Of a stretch of 64,000 nt of DNA, positions 50,553 to 60,080 are shown one piece after another (position 1 is the stretch's first letter; each line of letters starts with the position of its first letter). Below the pieces are notes generated by a model, which was not told the DNA's origin, made no database searches, and saw nothing but the letters and a program-made list of their open reading frames with translations. A program made the position numbers and the translations under genes. Origin of the DNA: Aquabacter spiritensis (lineage in GTDB: Bacteria; Pseudomonadota; Alphaproteobacteria; Rhizobiales; Xanthobacteraceae); the NCBI RefSeq assembly GCF_004346185.1, contig NZ_SMAI01000001.1, forward strand, positions 124,001-188,000. Reading direction: 5' to 3'.

Positions 50553-51281
50553 ATGCATAGCGTGAGCACGTCTTTTCCTGTCGGGTCGCAGAGCCTCGCC
50601 GGCACGTTCGCAATCCCGGAGACCGGGGTTCCCGGCGTGCTGTTTCTTCACGGCTGGTCCGGCAGCCAGGACAGCGATCTCAAGCGGGCCAAGGACATCG
50701 CCGCGCTGGGTTGCCTGTGTTTCACCTTCGATTTGCGCGGGCACGCGAAAACGGAAGGTCTGCGCGACCGGGTCACGCCGCGCGAGAATTTCGAGGATGC
50801 GCTCGCCGCTTATGATCAATTGGTCTCCCACCCGATGGTGGACAGATCGTCGATCGCGGTGATCGGTTCGAGCTACGGGGCCTATCTCGCCCCCTTGCTC
50901 TCAGCCGTGCGGCCGGTCCGATGGATGTCGCTCCGCGTCCCGGCCCTCTATCGCGACCAGCACTGGGAGCGGCCGAAGGGCAAGCTGGACCGCACCGATC
51001 TCACCATGTTCCGCGATCAGGCTCTGGCACCCGCGGAAAATCGCGCGCTTGCCGCATGCGCCGACTTTCGAGGCGATGTCCTGGTGATCGAATCGGAACG
51101 GGACGATTATATTCCCCACCCCACCATCGCAAATTATGTGACGGCATTTCGGAAAGTCCGCTCCTTGACCTACAGGGTCATCGAAGGCGCCGATCACGGC
51201 CTCTCCGAGCCGCATATGCGGCGCGCTTATACCGATCTCCTCACCGGATGGATCCGCGAAATGGTGCTCGGCGCGCGGTAG
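50553..51281 (+). CDS. Alpha/beta hydrolase (S9/dienelactone-hydrolase-like)
   Basis: A 242-residue cytosolic hydrolase. Oxyanion region FLHGWSGSQD near residue 31; nucleophile Ser107 in GSSYGAYL; acid Asp in ESERDDYIPH; His in EGADHGLSEPH. The start at 50553 is preferred over an ATG at 50511 inside the DUF3182 gene. The family pairs with DUF3182 genes in several proteobacteria. The natural ester or peptide substrate is unknown. Confidence 0.87.
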   Translation: MHSVSTSFPVGSQSLAGTFAIPETGVPGVLFLHGWSGSQDSDLKRAKDIAALGCLCFTFDLRGHAKTEGLRDRVTPRENFEDALAAYDQLVSHPMVDRSSIAVIGSSYGAYLAPLLSAVRPVRWMSLRVPALYRDQHWERPKGKLDRTDLTMFRDQALAPAENRALAACADFRGDVLVIESERDDYIPHPTIANYVTAFRKVRSLTYRVIEGADHGLSEPHMRRAYTDLLTGWIREMVLGAR

Positions 51282-51321
51282 CAGAGGCGGTGGGCGGCAC
51301 GGCGCCGCCCACCTTGTGGCG

Positions 51322-51570
51322 TCAGTCGTTCTCGCCCTTTTCGCCAGGATCGTCCGAGCGGGGCATCCGGTTTGCGGCATGGGTCCGCCACTCATCCGTC
51401 TGAACGCCTTTGCTGTCGAGCCCGCGCTCCTCCGTGTGGGCAGCCTTGTCGCGGTTGGAGAGCACGCCATGCTCGGGCAGAGCTTCCGGGGCGATCTCCG
51501 AGGTGGCGCCGACGCCGGCCCCCTTCCCCCGTGTGTTGGGTCCCATATGCTTTCTGCTGGCGTTCGCCAT
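51322..51570 (-). CDS. Small hydrophilic stress-type protein
   Basis: An 82-residue, highly charged protein with no Cys and few hydrophobics (NRDKAAHTEERGLDSKGVQT). AGGGA lies 7 bases before the ATG at 51570. Such disordered proteins are common in rhizobial stress regulons near SDR/YciF-like genes. Function unknown. Its promoter should lie in 51571-51781, a gap shared with the divergent small gene at 51782. Confidence 0.65.
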   Translation of the reverse strand: MANASRKHMGPNTRGKGAGVGATSEIAPEALPEHGVLSNRDKAAHTEERGLDSKGVQTDEWRTHAANRMPRSDDPGEKGEND

Positions 51571-51781
51571 GTCAGCATCCCTTTCGATTCCACGTGGGCG
51601 AGGCCTGCCGGCCACCCTTGTGTGACCACGGGATCGCGCCGAGCGATCCCGATGGGGCGATCATTCGGCTCGCGTGCCGGTTCGCCTCGTCTGGCCAACC
51701 CTTTCGACGCGGGAAGGGTTCCTCAGGAACAGCCGCGCGCGCGCGACGTTCTCCCTGGAAGATCCACATCGGAGGCCGCCT

Positions 51782-51979
51782 ATGCTCGTCCCGACCTTTA
51801 TCGGCGCGCAGGACGCCGAGACGCGAAACCTCTCGGAAGGGTGGTGGGCCCTCACCCCCGACGGGCATGCCGTTTCGGGCCCCTATCCGACGCGCGAGGC
51901 GGCGATGCTCGGCATCGGAAAACGTGGCGAGGACCAACCCACGGGCCGCGCCGGCGAAGCCGGCCCGGCGCCCGAATAG
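51782..51979 (+). CDS. Small unknown protein upstream of an SDR gene
   Basis: A 65-residue protein; the core SEGWWALTPDGHAVSGPYPTREAAM looks like a short beta-hairpin domain found in small DUF proteins. GGAGG lies 6 bases before the ATG. It ends 13 bp before the SDR gene on the same strand and is probably cotranscribed with it. Confidence 0.7.
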   Translation: MLVPTFIGAQDAETRNLSEGWWALTPDGHAVSGPYPTREAAMLGIGKRGEDQPTGRAGEAGPAPE

Positions 51980-51992
51980 GAAGGATTTGACA

Positions 51993-52853
51993 ATGGCCAG
52001 CGCCCACCCCACGCCGCCGTTTCCCGCCCAGACGCAATCGCCGCCCGGGGCTACGGTTCGCATGCGGCCCACGCCTGACCATGGCGAAGAGAGCTATCGC
52101 GGCTCCGGCAAACTCGCCGGCAAGGTCGCCGTGATCACCGGCGGCGACAGCGGGATCGGTCGCGCGGTGGCGCTGGCCTTCGCCCGCGAGGGCGCGGACA
52201 TTTTGATTTCCTACCTCGACGAGCATACCGACGCCGAGGCGACGCGCGGACTTCTGGAATCGGAAGGGCGGACCGTCGAGTTGGTCGCCGGCGACCTGGC
52301 GGACTCGCGCCATTGCCGACATGTGATCGACCGGGCGATCGAGACGTTCGGCAGGATCGACATCTTGGTCAACAATGCCGCCCATCAGGCGACCTTCGAA
52401 AACCTCGACGAGATTTCCGACGCGGAATGGGAGCTCACCTTCAAGGTGAACCTTCACGCGATGTTCTACCTGTGCAAGGCCGCCGTCCCGCATATGCCGC
52501 AGGGCGGTGCGATCATCAACACGGCGTCGATCAATTCGGACGCGCCGAATCCGACCTTGCTGGCGTATGCGACGACGAAGGGCGCGATTCATAATTTCAC
52601 CGCGGGCCTCGCCCAATTGCTGGCCGAGAAGCGGATCCGCGTGAACGCGGTCGCGCCCGGACCGATCTGGACGCCGCTGATCCCAGCCACGATGCCGGAG
52701 GAGGCGGTCGCCAGTTTCGGCGCCAATGTGCCGATGAAGCGGCCCGGACAGCCGGCGGAACTCGCGACGGCCTATGTGATGCTCGCCGATCCCCTGTCGA
52801 GCTACGTCTCGGGGGCGACCATCGCCGTGACCGGCGGCCGTCCCTTTCTCTGA
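51993..52853 (+). CDS. SDR-family oxidoreductase (YghA/YdaD-like)
   Basis: A 286-residue short-chain dehydrogenase with a 45-residue N-terminal extension typical of the YghA/general-stress group. Cofactor motif TGGDSGIG (49-56), NNAAH at 127-131, catalytic Ser179, Tyr192 and Lys196. AAGGA lies upstream. It is followed after 4 bp by a cytochrome c gene, suggesting that both work in one oxidation route, with SDR in the cytosol and cytochrome in the periplasm. The substrate is not known. Confidence 0.92.
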   Translation: MASAHPTPPFPAQTQSPPGATVRMRPTPDHGEESYRGSGKLAGKVAVITGGDSGIGRAVALAFAREGADILISYLDEHTDAEATRGLLESEGRTVELVAGDLADSRHCRHVIDRAIETFGRIDILVNNAAHQATFENLDEISDAEWELTFKVNLHAMFYLCKAAVPHMPQGGAIINTASINSDAPNPTLLAYATTKGAIHNFTAGLAQLLAEKRIRVNAVAPGPIWTPLIPATMPEEAVASFGANVPMKRPGQPAELATAYVMLADPLSSYVSGATIAVTGGRPFL

Positions 52854-52857
52854 CGCG

Positions 52858-54012
52858 ATGCGCCCGCCGCGCCTCACGCTCCGCAGGGCCGCCATCGGTC
52901 TGGCAATTCTTGCGGTGGTCGGGGCAGGCGGCGGTTTCATCGTCGCCTGGTCCGGGCTCTATAACATCGCCGCCAGCAGCGGCCATATCCGCGCGGTCGA
53001 GCGCTTCCTCCGGTTCGGCCTCACGCAGTCCGTGGATCTGCGGGCGCCGAACGGTAGCCCCGACCTCGAAGATCCCGATTTGATCAGGCTCGGCGCGGGC
53101 CACTTTTACGCCGGCTGCGCTTATTGTCATGGCGCACCTGGCACCCCGATTTCCCCGGTCGCCGCCGCGATGCTCCCGGCTCCCCCCTCGCTGGTGGGCG
53201 CGCGCGCGGCATGGACAGCGGGCGAGCTGTTCTGGATCGTCAAGCACGGGATCAAATACACAGGCATGCCGGCTTGGCCGGCTGCCAGCCGCGACGACGA
53301 AGTCTGGGCCATGGTCGCCTTTCTCTGGGCGCTGCCGGGCTTAGATGCGGTCGCATATCGCCGCTTGGCGATGGGCGGGGTGGAGATCGCGCCCTCCTCC
53401 GGCCGGGAGCTTGCGCTCGCCAGCAGTGTCACCGATGCGGTGGGAGCCTGCGCGCGCTGCCATGGTGCGGAAGATCGCCCCCCGCCGAGTGCGCGGGTGC
53501 CCCGCCTCCAGGGTCAGCCGGCAGAAATGCTGCGCGCGGCGCTCGAAGCCTATGCCGCAGGCACCCGCCATAGCGGGATCATGCAGCTGGCCGTATCGGG
53601 ACTCTCGACTGCCGATCTTCGCCACCTTGCGGACTATTATGCCCGGCTGCCGTCTCCGGCCCCTGCCGAGGCCTCGGCTGGGCAGGAGGCCGGTGCGTCG
53701 ACGGCAGCCGGCCGGCACCTTGCCGCCGAAGGCCGCGCAGTCGCAGGCATTCCCCCTTGCCTGTCTTGCCATGGGCCGGACGCATCACCGCTCTACCCCC
53801 GCCTCGCCGGCCAAAGTTCAGCGTACCTCGCTGCCCAACTTCACGCCTGGAAGCGGGGGGACAAGGGCAGCACGGCTTTGAACGCCATTATGGCGCCGAT
53901 TGCCGAGCGCCTCACGCCGGACGATATTGCTGCTGTCTCGACCTATTTCGCCACTCTCGACCCCGCGGGCGAAACCGGCCAACGGGACGCGAAGACAGGC
54001 CGGCCGCAATGA
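52858..54012 (+). CDS. Membrane-anchored tri-haem cytochrome c
   Basis: A 384-residue protein with one N-terminal transmembrane anchor (about 11-32) and three CxxCH haem sites: CAYCH 87-91, CARCH 198-202, CLSCH 301-305. The layout resembles the cytochrome subunits of periplasmic alcohol or aldehyde dehydrogenases. Methionine ligands are likely near YTGMPAW and LNAIMAPI. It depends on the ccm system encoded elsewhere in this window. Starts 4 bp after the SDR stop. Confidence 0.93.
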   Translation: MRPPRLTLRRAAIGLAILAVVGAGGGFIVAWSGLYNIAASSGHIRAVERFLRFGLTQSVDLRAPNGSPDLEDPDLIRLGAGHFYAGCAYCHGAPGTPISPVAAAMLPAPPSLVGARAAWTAGELFWIVKHGIKYTGMPAWPAASRDDEVWAMVAFLWALPGLDAVAYRRLAMGGVEIAPSSGRELALASSVTDAVGACARCHGAEDRPPPSARVPRLQGQPAEMLRAALEAYAAGTRHSGIMQLAVSGLSTADLRHLADYYARLPSPAPAEASAGQEAGASTAAGRHLAAEGRAVAGIPPCLSCHGPDASPLYPRLAGQSSAYLAAQLHAWKRGDKGSTALNAIMAPIAERLTPDDIAAVSTYFATLDPAGETGQRDAKTGRPQ

Positions 54013-54040
54013 TCGGCAATTCCGGGTGCCCTGCGGGTTT

Positions 54041-54565
54041 TCAGAGGGCGCGGTCCTTCAATCCCATGCGGGCGTAGATTTCGTTGATGTGCTCCTTGAC
54101 GTCCGGCGGCGTGGTGTCGGTTTCGGACAGATGCGCCCAGCCGACCTTTGCGCGAGCATAGATCGCCATCTCTTCGTCCTGGCCCGACGTCCCGCCGCTG
54201 ATGCCATAGGCACCGACCATTTCGTCACCCTTGAAGACCGGTGCGCAGCCGCCCGAGGCAACGATCTGGCCATTGGTGAAGATCGATGCGTTCATCATCA
54301 TCTGCGGGTTGCGCTCCTTGAACCATTGCTGGATTACGAGGCCGTCCGGGAAGCGCGGGCTCATCGCCCGGAAGGCGCAGGCCGTATAGGCCTTGCCGCG
54401 CGCGATGTCGGGCGTGATGAAGCCCGCATCGTCCATCCGTTCGAGCGCGATCAGGTGCCCCTCCGGCCCGACCACCGCGACCGAGATCGGCACGCGCATC
54501 TCCTCGGCCTTCTCGACCACCGCCTGGATGAAGGCCCGGCATTCTACCGCTGTCAGCTTTGCCAT
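54041..54565 (-). CDS. HbpS/GlcG-like (DUF336) protein
   Basis: A 174-residue protein with the HbpS/GlcG pattern: VPISVAVVGPEGHLIALERMDDAG and then IARGKAYTACAFRAMS and VASGGCAPVFKGDEMVGAYGISGGTSGQDEEMA. No signal peptide. It follows the Bug-family gene by 18 bp on the same strand and is likely cotranscribed; haem/cobalamin or small-ligand binding is known for relatives. It probably supports degradation of the imported compound. Confidence 0.9.
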   Translation of the reverse strand: MAKLTAVECRAFIQAVVEKAEEMRVPISVAVVGPEGHLIALERMDDAGFITPDIARGKAYTACAFRAMSPRFPDGLVIQQWFKERNPQMMMNASIFTNGQIVASGGCAPVFKGDEMVGAYGISGGTSGQDEEMAIYARAKVGWAHLSETDTTPPDVKEHINEIYARMGLKDRAL

Positions 54566-54583
54566 GACTGAACCTGTCCGTTC

Positions 54584-55555
54584 CTATTGCGCCTTGATGC
54601 CGGCGGTCTTGACCACCTGCGCCCATTTCTCGACTTCGCTCTGGATGGCGCGCCCGAAGGCCTCCGGCCCGGCCACAACGATGTCGATGCCCTGCGCCTT
54701 GAATTGCTCGCGCACCTCGGGCGCCTGCTGTGCCTTCGCCACCGCCACGCTGAGCTTGGCGATCACGTCCGGCGGCGTCGCCTTCGGAGCCTCCAGGCCG
54801 AACCACACGGACGTTTCAAATCCGGTGAGGCCGAATTCGGCAATGGTGGGAAGGTCCGGCGCCGCTTCCGTGCGCTTCGCGCTGGTGACGGCAAGCGCCT
54901 TGAGCTTGCCCGACTTGATATGCGGCAGCACGGTCGAGGCCGGCGAGAACATGACGAGGACCTGGCCGGACAGCAGGTCCGTTACCGCAGGCGACGAGCC
55001 CTTATAGGGCACGTGCAGCATCTTGATGTCCGCCATCATGCTGAACAGCTCGCCCGACAGATGGGGCGAGGTGCCGATGCCCGAGGAGGCATAGGTGATG
55101 CGGCCGGGAGTCTTCTTGGCGGCCGCGATCAGTTCCGGCACCGCCACCACCTCCAGAGAAGGATGCACCACCAGAATGTTCGGCACGCTGCCGATCTGGG
55201 CGATCGGGGCGAACACCTTGGCGAGATCGACGGCCGCGGACGGCTGCAGGCTTTCATTGATCGTATTGGCGATGGTCGTCACGAACAGCGTGTAGCCGTC
55301 GGCCGGACCGTTCGCGACGACGCCGGCGGCCGTGTTGCTGCTGGCGCCGGGCCGATTGTCGACCACCACGGGCTGACCGAGCGTCGTGCTCATGTGCTGA
55401 GCGACGATCCGGGAGGCGACATCCGTCGTGCTGCCGGCCGGGAAGCCCACCACCATCTTGATGGGGCGGGAGGGATAGGCGTCCTGGGCTGCGACGATAC
55501 CCGGCGCGAGCAGAAGCGCCGCGCCGAGCGCGGCCGCGAAGCGACGTGAGATCAT
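54584..55555 (-). CDS. Bug/TctC-family solute-binding protein
   Basis: A 323-residue periplasmic binding protein; signal peptide to about residue 23 (GIVAAQD). Family motifs YPSRPIKMVVGFPAGSTTDV, VVDNRPGASSNTAAGVV and HVPYKG. Divergent from the LysR gene at 55682 with an AT-rich promoter region (55556-55681) between. It pairs with the HbpS-like gene. No TctA/TctB is visible. Confidence 0.92.
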   Translation of the reverse strand: MISRRFAAALGAALLLAPGIVAAQDAYPSRPIKMVVGFPAGSTTDVASRIVAQHMSTTLGQPVVVDNRPGASSNTAAGVVANGPADGYTLFVTTIANTINESLQPSAAVDLAKVFAPIAQIGSVPNILVVHPSLEVVAVPELIAAAKKTPGRITYASSGIGTSPHLSGELFSMMADIKMLHVPYKGSSPAVTDLLSGQVLVMFSPASTVLPHIKSGKLKALAVTSAKRTEAAPDLPTIAEFGLTGFETSVWFGLEAPKATPPDVIAKLSVAVAKAQQAPEVREQFKAQGIDIVVAGPEAFGRAIQSEVEKWAQVVKTAGIKAQ

Positions 55556-55681
55556 GCCCTGTTCCTTTTTCAGCGCGCAGCAGCCTGAAGCCCGGCGCGT
55601 CGTTTCTTCCCTCTGGGCACTAGACCGGCCGATGATTTATAAAACAAACGAAACTTTCTTATGAACTGATATGATACGCTC

Positions 55682-56596
55682 ATGAATATCACGCTGCGCC
55701 AATTGCGCGCCTTCGTCCTGGTGGTCGAGCGGGGAAGCTTCACCAAGGCGGCCAGCGACATGCATCTGACCCAATCCGCCTTGAGCCTTCTGGTGCGCGA
55801 TCTCGAAGCGGCGATCGGAGCACGGCTGATCGACCGCACCACGCGCTCCGCCTCGGCAACGGCGGTGGGACTCGATTTCTTTGCCAGCGCACGCCGCATC
55901 CTCGACGACCTCGACCATGCGGTGGGTCATCTCGATACGCTCTTCGCCAAGCAGCGTGGCCGCGTAGTGGTGGCCGCCCCGCTGATCCTCGCCGCCACCT
56001 TCCTGCCGCCGATCCTTGCGGGCTTCCGGGACGCCTTCCCCGGCATCGACCTGGTGCTCTGTGACACGCTGCCGAACGAGGTCCTACCCCTCGTCCGGGC
56101 GGGCACGGCGGATCTCGGGATCGGAACGTTCCGGCGCGGCGACGACGACGTCACGAAGGTGCTGCTGTTTCGGGAATCGATGGTCGCCGTACACCCCAGG
56201 GGCCACGCCCTCGGCCATCTGGACACCCTCCGCTGGGCCGATCTCGACAACGTCCCGGTTCTGACGGTGCCGCGCGGCAGCGTGTTCCGCGAACTCGCGG
56301 AAACCGGGTTTGCCGCTGCCGGCCTGTCGCTGGAGCCGGCCTTCGAGGCAACCTATGTCGGCACCCTGCTCGGCTTGGTCGGCGCCGGGCTCGGGGTCGC
56401 GATCGTCCCGGGTTACGCCACCGCGCTCGCCGATACGGCGCGCGTCGGCTGGCGGCGGCTGGAAGCGCCGGTCGTCGAACGGGAAGTGGTGTGTGCCCAC
56501 CGCGCCGGATTTTCGCTTTCTCCCGCCGCGGAAGCGTTCAAGCAGCATGTCCTGGAGACGGTCCGGCGCACCTGGTCTGGTGCACCGCAAGGATGA
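55682..56596 (+). CDS. LysR-family regulator
   Basis: A 304-residue LysR protein: N-terminal helix-turn-helix (RQLRAFVLVVERGSFTKAASDMHLTQSALSLLVRDLE) and a periplasmic-binding-type effector domain (about 90-295). It is divergent from the Bug/HbpS pair and followed after 72 bp by another Bug gene, so it may control both sides. Its effector is probably the carboxylate captured by these proteins. Confidence 0.93.
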   Translation: MNITLRQLRAFVLVVERGSFTKAASDMHLTQSALSLLVRDLEAAIGARLIDRTTRSASATAVGLDFFASARRILDDLDHAVGHLDTLFAKQRGRVVVAAPLILAATFLPPILAGFRDAFPGIDLVLCDTLPNEVLPLVRAGTADLGIGTFRRGDDDVTKVLLFRESMVAVHPRGHALGHLDTLRWADLDNVPVLTVPRGSVFRELAETGFAAAGLSLEPAFEATYVGTLLGLVGAGLGVAIVPGYATALADTARVGWRRLEAPVVEREVVCAHRAGFSLSPAAEAFKQHVLETVRRTWSGAPQG

Positions 56597-56668
56597 GCCG
56601 ACGCAAAAGTTGTGGCACAGTCCGCGCAGCGCGCCCGAGCGAAGAACGCGCGCAGTGGAGGAAGTTTC

Positions 56669-57670
56669 ATGCGGATGCCCAAAATCGCCCCTCGTCTTGC
56701 CGCGTCCTGCGCGGCGATGCTCGCCCTCGCGCTTGGCCTCGCCCAGCCGAATGCCGGCTTCGCAGCCGATTACCCCAACCGGACGGTGCATATGGTGGTG
56801 CCCTTCCCCGCCGGCGGGACGACGGACATCTTCGCGCGGCTGATGGCGGACCGGCTCGGCAAGGCGCTCGGCCAGCAATTCATCGTCGAGAACAAGGCCG
56901 GTGCGGGCGGCAATACCGGCACGGATTCCGTCGCGCGGGCCGATCCGGACGGCTACACTCTGGTCATGGGCACGGTCGGCACGCACGCCATCAATGCGAG
57001 CCTCTATTCCAAGATGCCATACGATCCGCTGAAGGATTTCGTCCCGGTTGCCTTCGTCGCCGGGGTGCCGAATGTGCTCGAAGTCAACCCCAACAAGGTC
57101 AAGGCGAAGACGGTGCAGGAATTCATCGCCGAGGCGAAGGCCGCGCGCCCGCCGCTGACGATGGCCTCTTCCGGCAACGGCACCTCGATCCACCTGTCGG
57201 GCGAGATGTTCAAGCAGGCGACGGGGGTCGATCTCGTCCATGTGCCCTATCGCGGCTCCGGCCCGGCAGTGAACGACCTCGTGGGCGGGCAGGTCGACGT
57301 CATGTTCGACAACTTACCCTCTTCGATCGGCCAGATCCGCGCCGGCACGCTCCGCCCCATCGCCGTCACCTCGGCCCAGCGCTCGCCGGCTCTGCCCGAC
57401 GTGCCCACGATCGCGGAATCCGGCGTGCCGGGCTTCGATGCGTCAAGCTGGTTCGCCTTGTTCGCGCCGGCCGGCACGCCCAAGGCCGTAGTCGACACGC
57501 TCAATGCCGAAGTGCTGAAGACATTGCAGGATCCGGCGGTCAAGCAGCGTTACGCCGAGGTGGGTGCGGAAATGCGTCCGATGACCCCGGACGAGTTCGG
57601 CGCCTTCGTGAAGAGCGAGAAGGAGAAATGGGCCAAGGTGGTCAAAGCGTCCGGGGCCCGCGTCGATTGA
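56669..57670 (+). CDS. Bug/TctC-family solute-binding protein
   Basis: A 333-residue periplasmic binding protein. GGAGGAA lies 6-7 bases before the ATG at 56669, and a signal peptide ends near GFAAD (about residue 31). Motifs: [48 protein letters not shown]. It follows the LysR gene on the same strand. No permease genes nearby. Confidence 0.93.
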   Translation: MRMPKIAPRLAASCAAMLALALGLAQPNAGFAADYPNRTVHMVVPFPAGGTTDIFARLMADRLGKALGQQFIVENKAGAGGNTGTDSVARADPDGYTLVMGTVGTHAINASLYSKMPYDPLKDFVPVAFVAGVPNVLEVNPNKVKAKTVQEFIAEAKAARPPLTMASSGNGTSIHLSGEMFKQATGVDLVHVPYRGSGPAVNDLVGGQVDVMFDNLPSSIGQIRAGTLRPIAVTSAQRSPALPDVPTIAESGVPGFDASSWFALFAPAGTPKAVVDTLNAEVLKTLQDPAVKQRYAEVGAEMRPMTPDEFGAFVKSEKEKWAKVVKASGARVD

Positions 57671-57881
57671 GGCTTGCTGCGGGCCGACGGTGAAGGCGCG
57701 CCAAATCTCCAAGACCTTGGAACAAAGTCGGGGGCCGGCCGTTTCTGCGTTTGGCGGGTCGATAGGGTTCCGATCCGCACCTCCAGCCTATGTCTCGCGC
57801 GCGGCCCGTTCCGGGCGCGATGTGCGTAAGCCGAACCAATCAAGAGGCCGAATGCGGCCCGAACAATAAGGAGGACCAGAT

Positions 57882-58139
57882 ATGATCGTGTACGCTCCTG
57901 TTCCGGAGTCGTTCCGTCCCCTCAAGGTCGCGGTCTCCGGGTCCAGCATCGTCCTGCGTTCTCTGGAGGATGCCGCCGCGTTCATGCGCGGCCATCCGGT
58001 GGGCGAGCATGCCGAAATGTTGCTCGACCAGATGGAATCCGCCAGCGGCCCCGATCTGCAACGGCGCGCCTGGCGGGCCTTCGAGACCTTCGCGGACGCC
58101 ATGCGCCTCACGCCCGAAGCGCAGCAACGGATCCTCTGA
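57882..58139 (+). CDS. DUF982 family protein
   Basis: An 85-residue protein with the DUF982 pattern (FRPLKVAVSGSSIVLRSLEDAAAFM, RRAWRAFETFADA). The family is almost confined to Hyphomicrobiales, usually in several plasmid or chromosomal copies, which supports the host assignment. AGGAGG-like GGAGGACC lies just upstream of the ATG. Function unknown. The 211-bp gap before it has no gene I can support. Confidence 0.9.
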   Translation: MIVYAPVPESFRPLKVAVSGSSIVLRSLEDAAAFMRGHPVGEHAEMLLDQMESASGPDLQRRAWRAFETFADAMRLTPEAQQRIL

Positions 58140-58377
58140 CCGGCGCGTCAGGGACGTCCGCGGCCGGTGGTGAACGCCGCCGGCCGCCCTCCCACTTCCC
58201 AATTCCGCCAATTCGTGTCGCCCAGCGTGGGCCTCTATCCGCCGGTCAAGAAGGCAATTGCCTGCTTCTCGGGCCGCCTCTGCTTGATGTTTGGTCGCGC
58301 CAATCCGATGCGCGCGCGGCATTATCGCCCCCCTCTCAATGAGCATGCGGCGGCTGGGACCGCCAAGGAGCAGGGCG

Positions 58378-59361
58378 ATGGGTGTAAGCGTTGGAATGCT
58401 CGGCCGGGCCGCACGGCTGGCGGCGTGTGCGGCGATGGCCGCTATCGCGCTGGCAGGGCCGGCCGCCGCGGAGTTTCCCGATCGGAATCTCACGATGGTG
58501 ATCCCATTCCCGCCCGGGGGACCGAACGACGTCATCGGCCGCCTGGTGGCTCAGAAAATGTCCGAAGCCTTCGGCAAGACGGTGGTCGTGGAGAATCGCG
58601 CGGGTGCTGGCGGCTCGATCGCCGTCGACTATGTCGCGCGCTCCGCTCCCGACGGCTACACCTCGATCCTCGCCTCGATGGGCTATGTCGTGAACCCGCT
58701 GATCGGCAAGACCCCCTACAAGGTCTCGGATCTGCGCCCGGTGACGATCGTGACCGCCGGCCCCTCGGTCCTCGTGGTGCGGGCGGACCTCCCGGTCAGT
58801 TCCCTGCAGGATCTGATCGCTCTGGCGAAGTCCAAGCCCGGCGGCCTCACCTATGCTTCGTCCGGCAATGGGACGCCGCTCCATCTCGCTGCGGAACTGC
58901 TGAAGAAGGATGCCGGCCTCGACATTCTCCACGTGCCCTACAAAGGCACCGGAGAATTGATGGTGGATCTCGCCGCCGGCCGGGTGGACATGAGCATCGT
59001 GAGCCCGCTCATCGCCGCCAGCTTCGTCAAGGACGGCCGCCTGAAGGCGATCGCCACCACCGGCACGACGCGCATGAAAGGCTGGGAGAATGTGCCGACG
59101 ATGGAGGAAGCCGGCTTGAAGGGCTATGCGATCGAAGCCTGGTATCCCGTCCTGGTTCCGGCCGCCACGCCGGATGCCGTGGTGGCGGCACTCAACAAAG
59201 CGATCGTGGCGGGGATCAAAATGCCCGACGCGACCCAACGCCTCGAAGGCTTGGGGCTCGTCGCTGTCGGCTCCACCGTCGCCGAGGCGGACGCGCAAGT
59301 GGCCAACGAGACCAAGCGCTGGAGCCAGCTGGTGAAGGACGCGAGCCTCAAAGCCGATTGA
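58378..59361 (+). CDS. Bug/TctC-family solute-binding protein
   Basis: A 327-residue periplasmic binding protein. AAGGAG lies 7 bases before the ATG at 58378, which gives a signal peptide ending at AAAE (about residue 32); earlier ATGs lack such a site. Motifs: FPDRNLTMVIPFPPGGPNDV, VENRAGAGGSIAVDYV, HVPYKGTGEL. It is the fourth such protein in this window and stands alone. Confidence 0.93.
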   Translation: MGVSVGMLGRAARLAACAAMAAIALAGPAAAEFPDRNLTMVIPFPPGGPNDVIGRLVAQKMSEAFGKTVVVENRAGAGGSIAVDYVARSAPDGYTSILASMGYVVNPLIGKTPYKVSDLRPVTIVTAGPSVLVVRADLPVSSLQDLIALAKSKPGGLTYASSGNGTPLHLAAELLKKDAGLDILHVPYKGTGELMVDLAAGRVDMSIVSPLIAASFVKDGRLKAIATTGTTRMKGWENVPTMEEAGLKGYAIEAWYPVLVPAATPDAVVAALNKAIVAGIKMPDATQRLEGLGLVAVGSTVAEADAQVANETKRWSQLVKDASLKAD

Positions 59362-59466
59362 CGGGCGATCGCGGGCGGCACACCCGGCTCTCGGGGTTGC
59401 GCGCCGCGGCACAAGGCCCGGCGCGCAATGGTCGGCATCCCGCGCCCGCTTTTGCGGGCCGGGACT

Positions 59467-59808
59467 TCACGCCGCTTCGGACTTGATCCCGGTCGTCGCC
59501 TCAGACGTCGTCTCGGCCTGCACCTCGGCGGCGGCGGCGACTTCTGCCAGCTTCCGGCGGGCGGCCATCTCGGCGTCGTGGGCGTCCCACTTGTCGAGCA
59601 AGGTTTCGTATTCGGTGGTGCGCGACCGCAGGGCGCCGGTCATCTCGGTCATGATGTCCAGCATTTCGGCCTGACGCGCAGGCTCGAGGATTTCGACGGC
59701 CTGGCGGAACTTGCGGGCGCGCAACGTATCCTTCAGCCGGTCGATCGCCCGCTCCAGATCGATGGAGGCATCGACCACGCGGTCGACCAGGGCAGTGTCA
59801 TCGTTCAT
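59467..59808 (-). CDS. Coiled-coil protein, unknown
   Basis: A 113-residue mostly helical, acidic protein (LVDRVVDASIDLERAIDRLK, then RTTEYETLLDKWDAHDAEMAARRKL) with heptad-like spacing and a Glu/Ala/Thr-rich tail. GGGAG lies upstream of the ATG at 59808. No family recognised; the gap 59809-60080 holds its promoter and no gene I can support. Confidence 0.6.
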   Translation of the reverse strand: MNDDTALVDRVVDASIDLERAIDRLKDTLRARKFRQAVEILEPARQAEMLDIMTEMTGALRSRTTEYETLLDKWDAHDAEMAARRKLAEVAAAAEVQAETTSEATTGIKSEAA

Positions 59809-60080
59809 TCCCAACTCCCGTTTTTCTTGCGCGTCCGCTCCGGCTCGGGCGAAATCCCCGGACCTCCGCTTTCGCCAAGACTTCGCCAGAGAAGCCGTCA
59901 GAACCCATTGCAGCGCAAAAGGACCTGCTGCCTCTCCATGGGCGGGGGTTCTATCCATTTTCTGGCGTGTCACAAGCATTTGGCAGCGAAATCGAAGACA
60001 ATTCGGCGTGTTTGCCTAAATTAAATTCATGCTTTTCGCGAAGTATGCAGATCATGCCCTTGAATGGATACAATCCAGCG

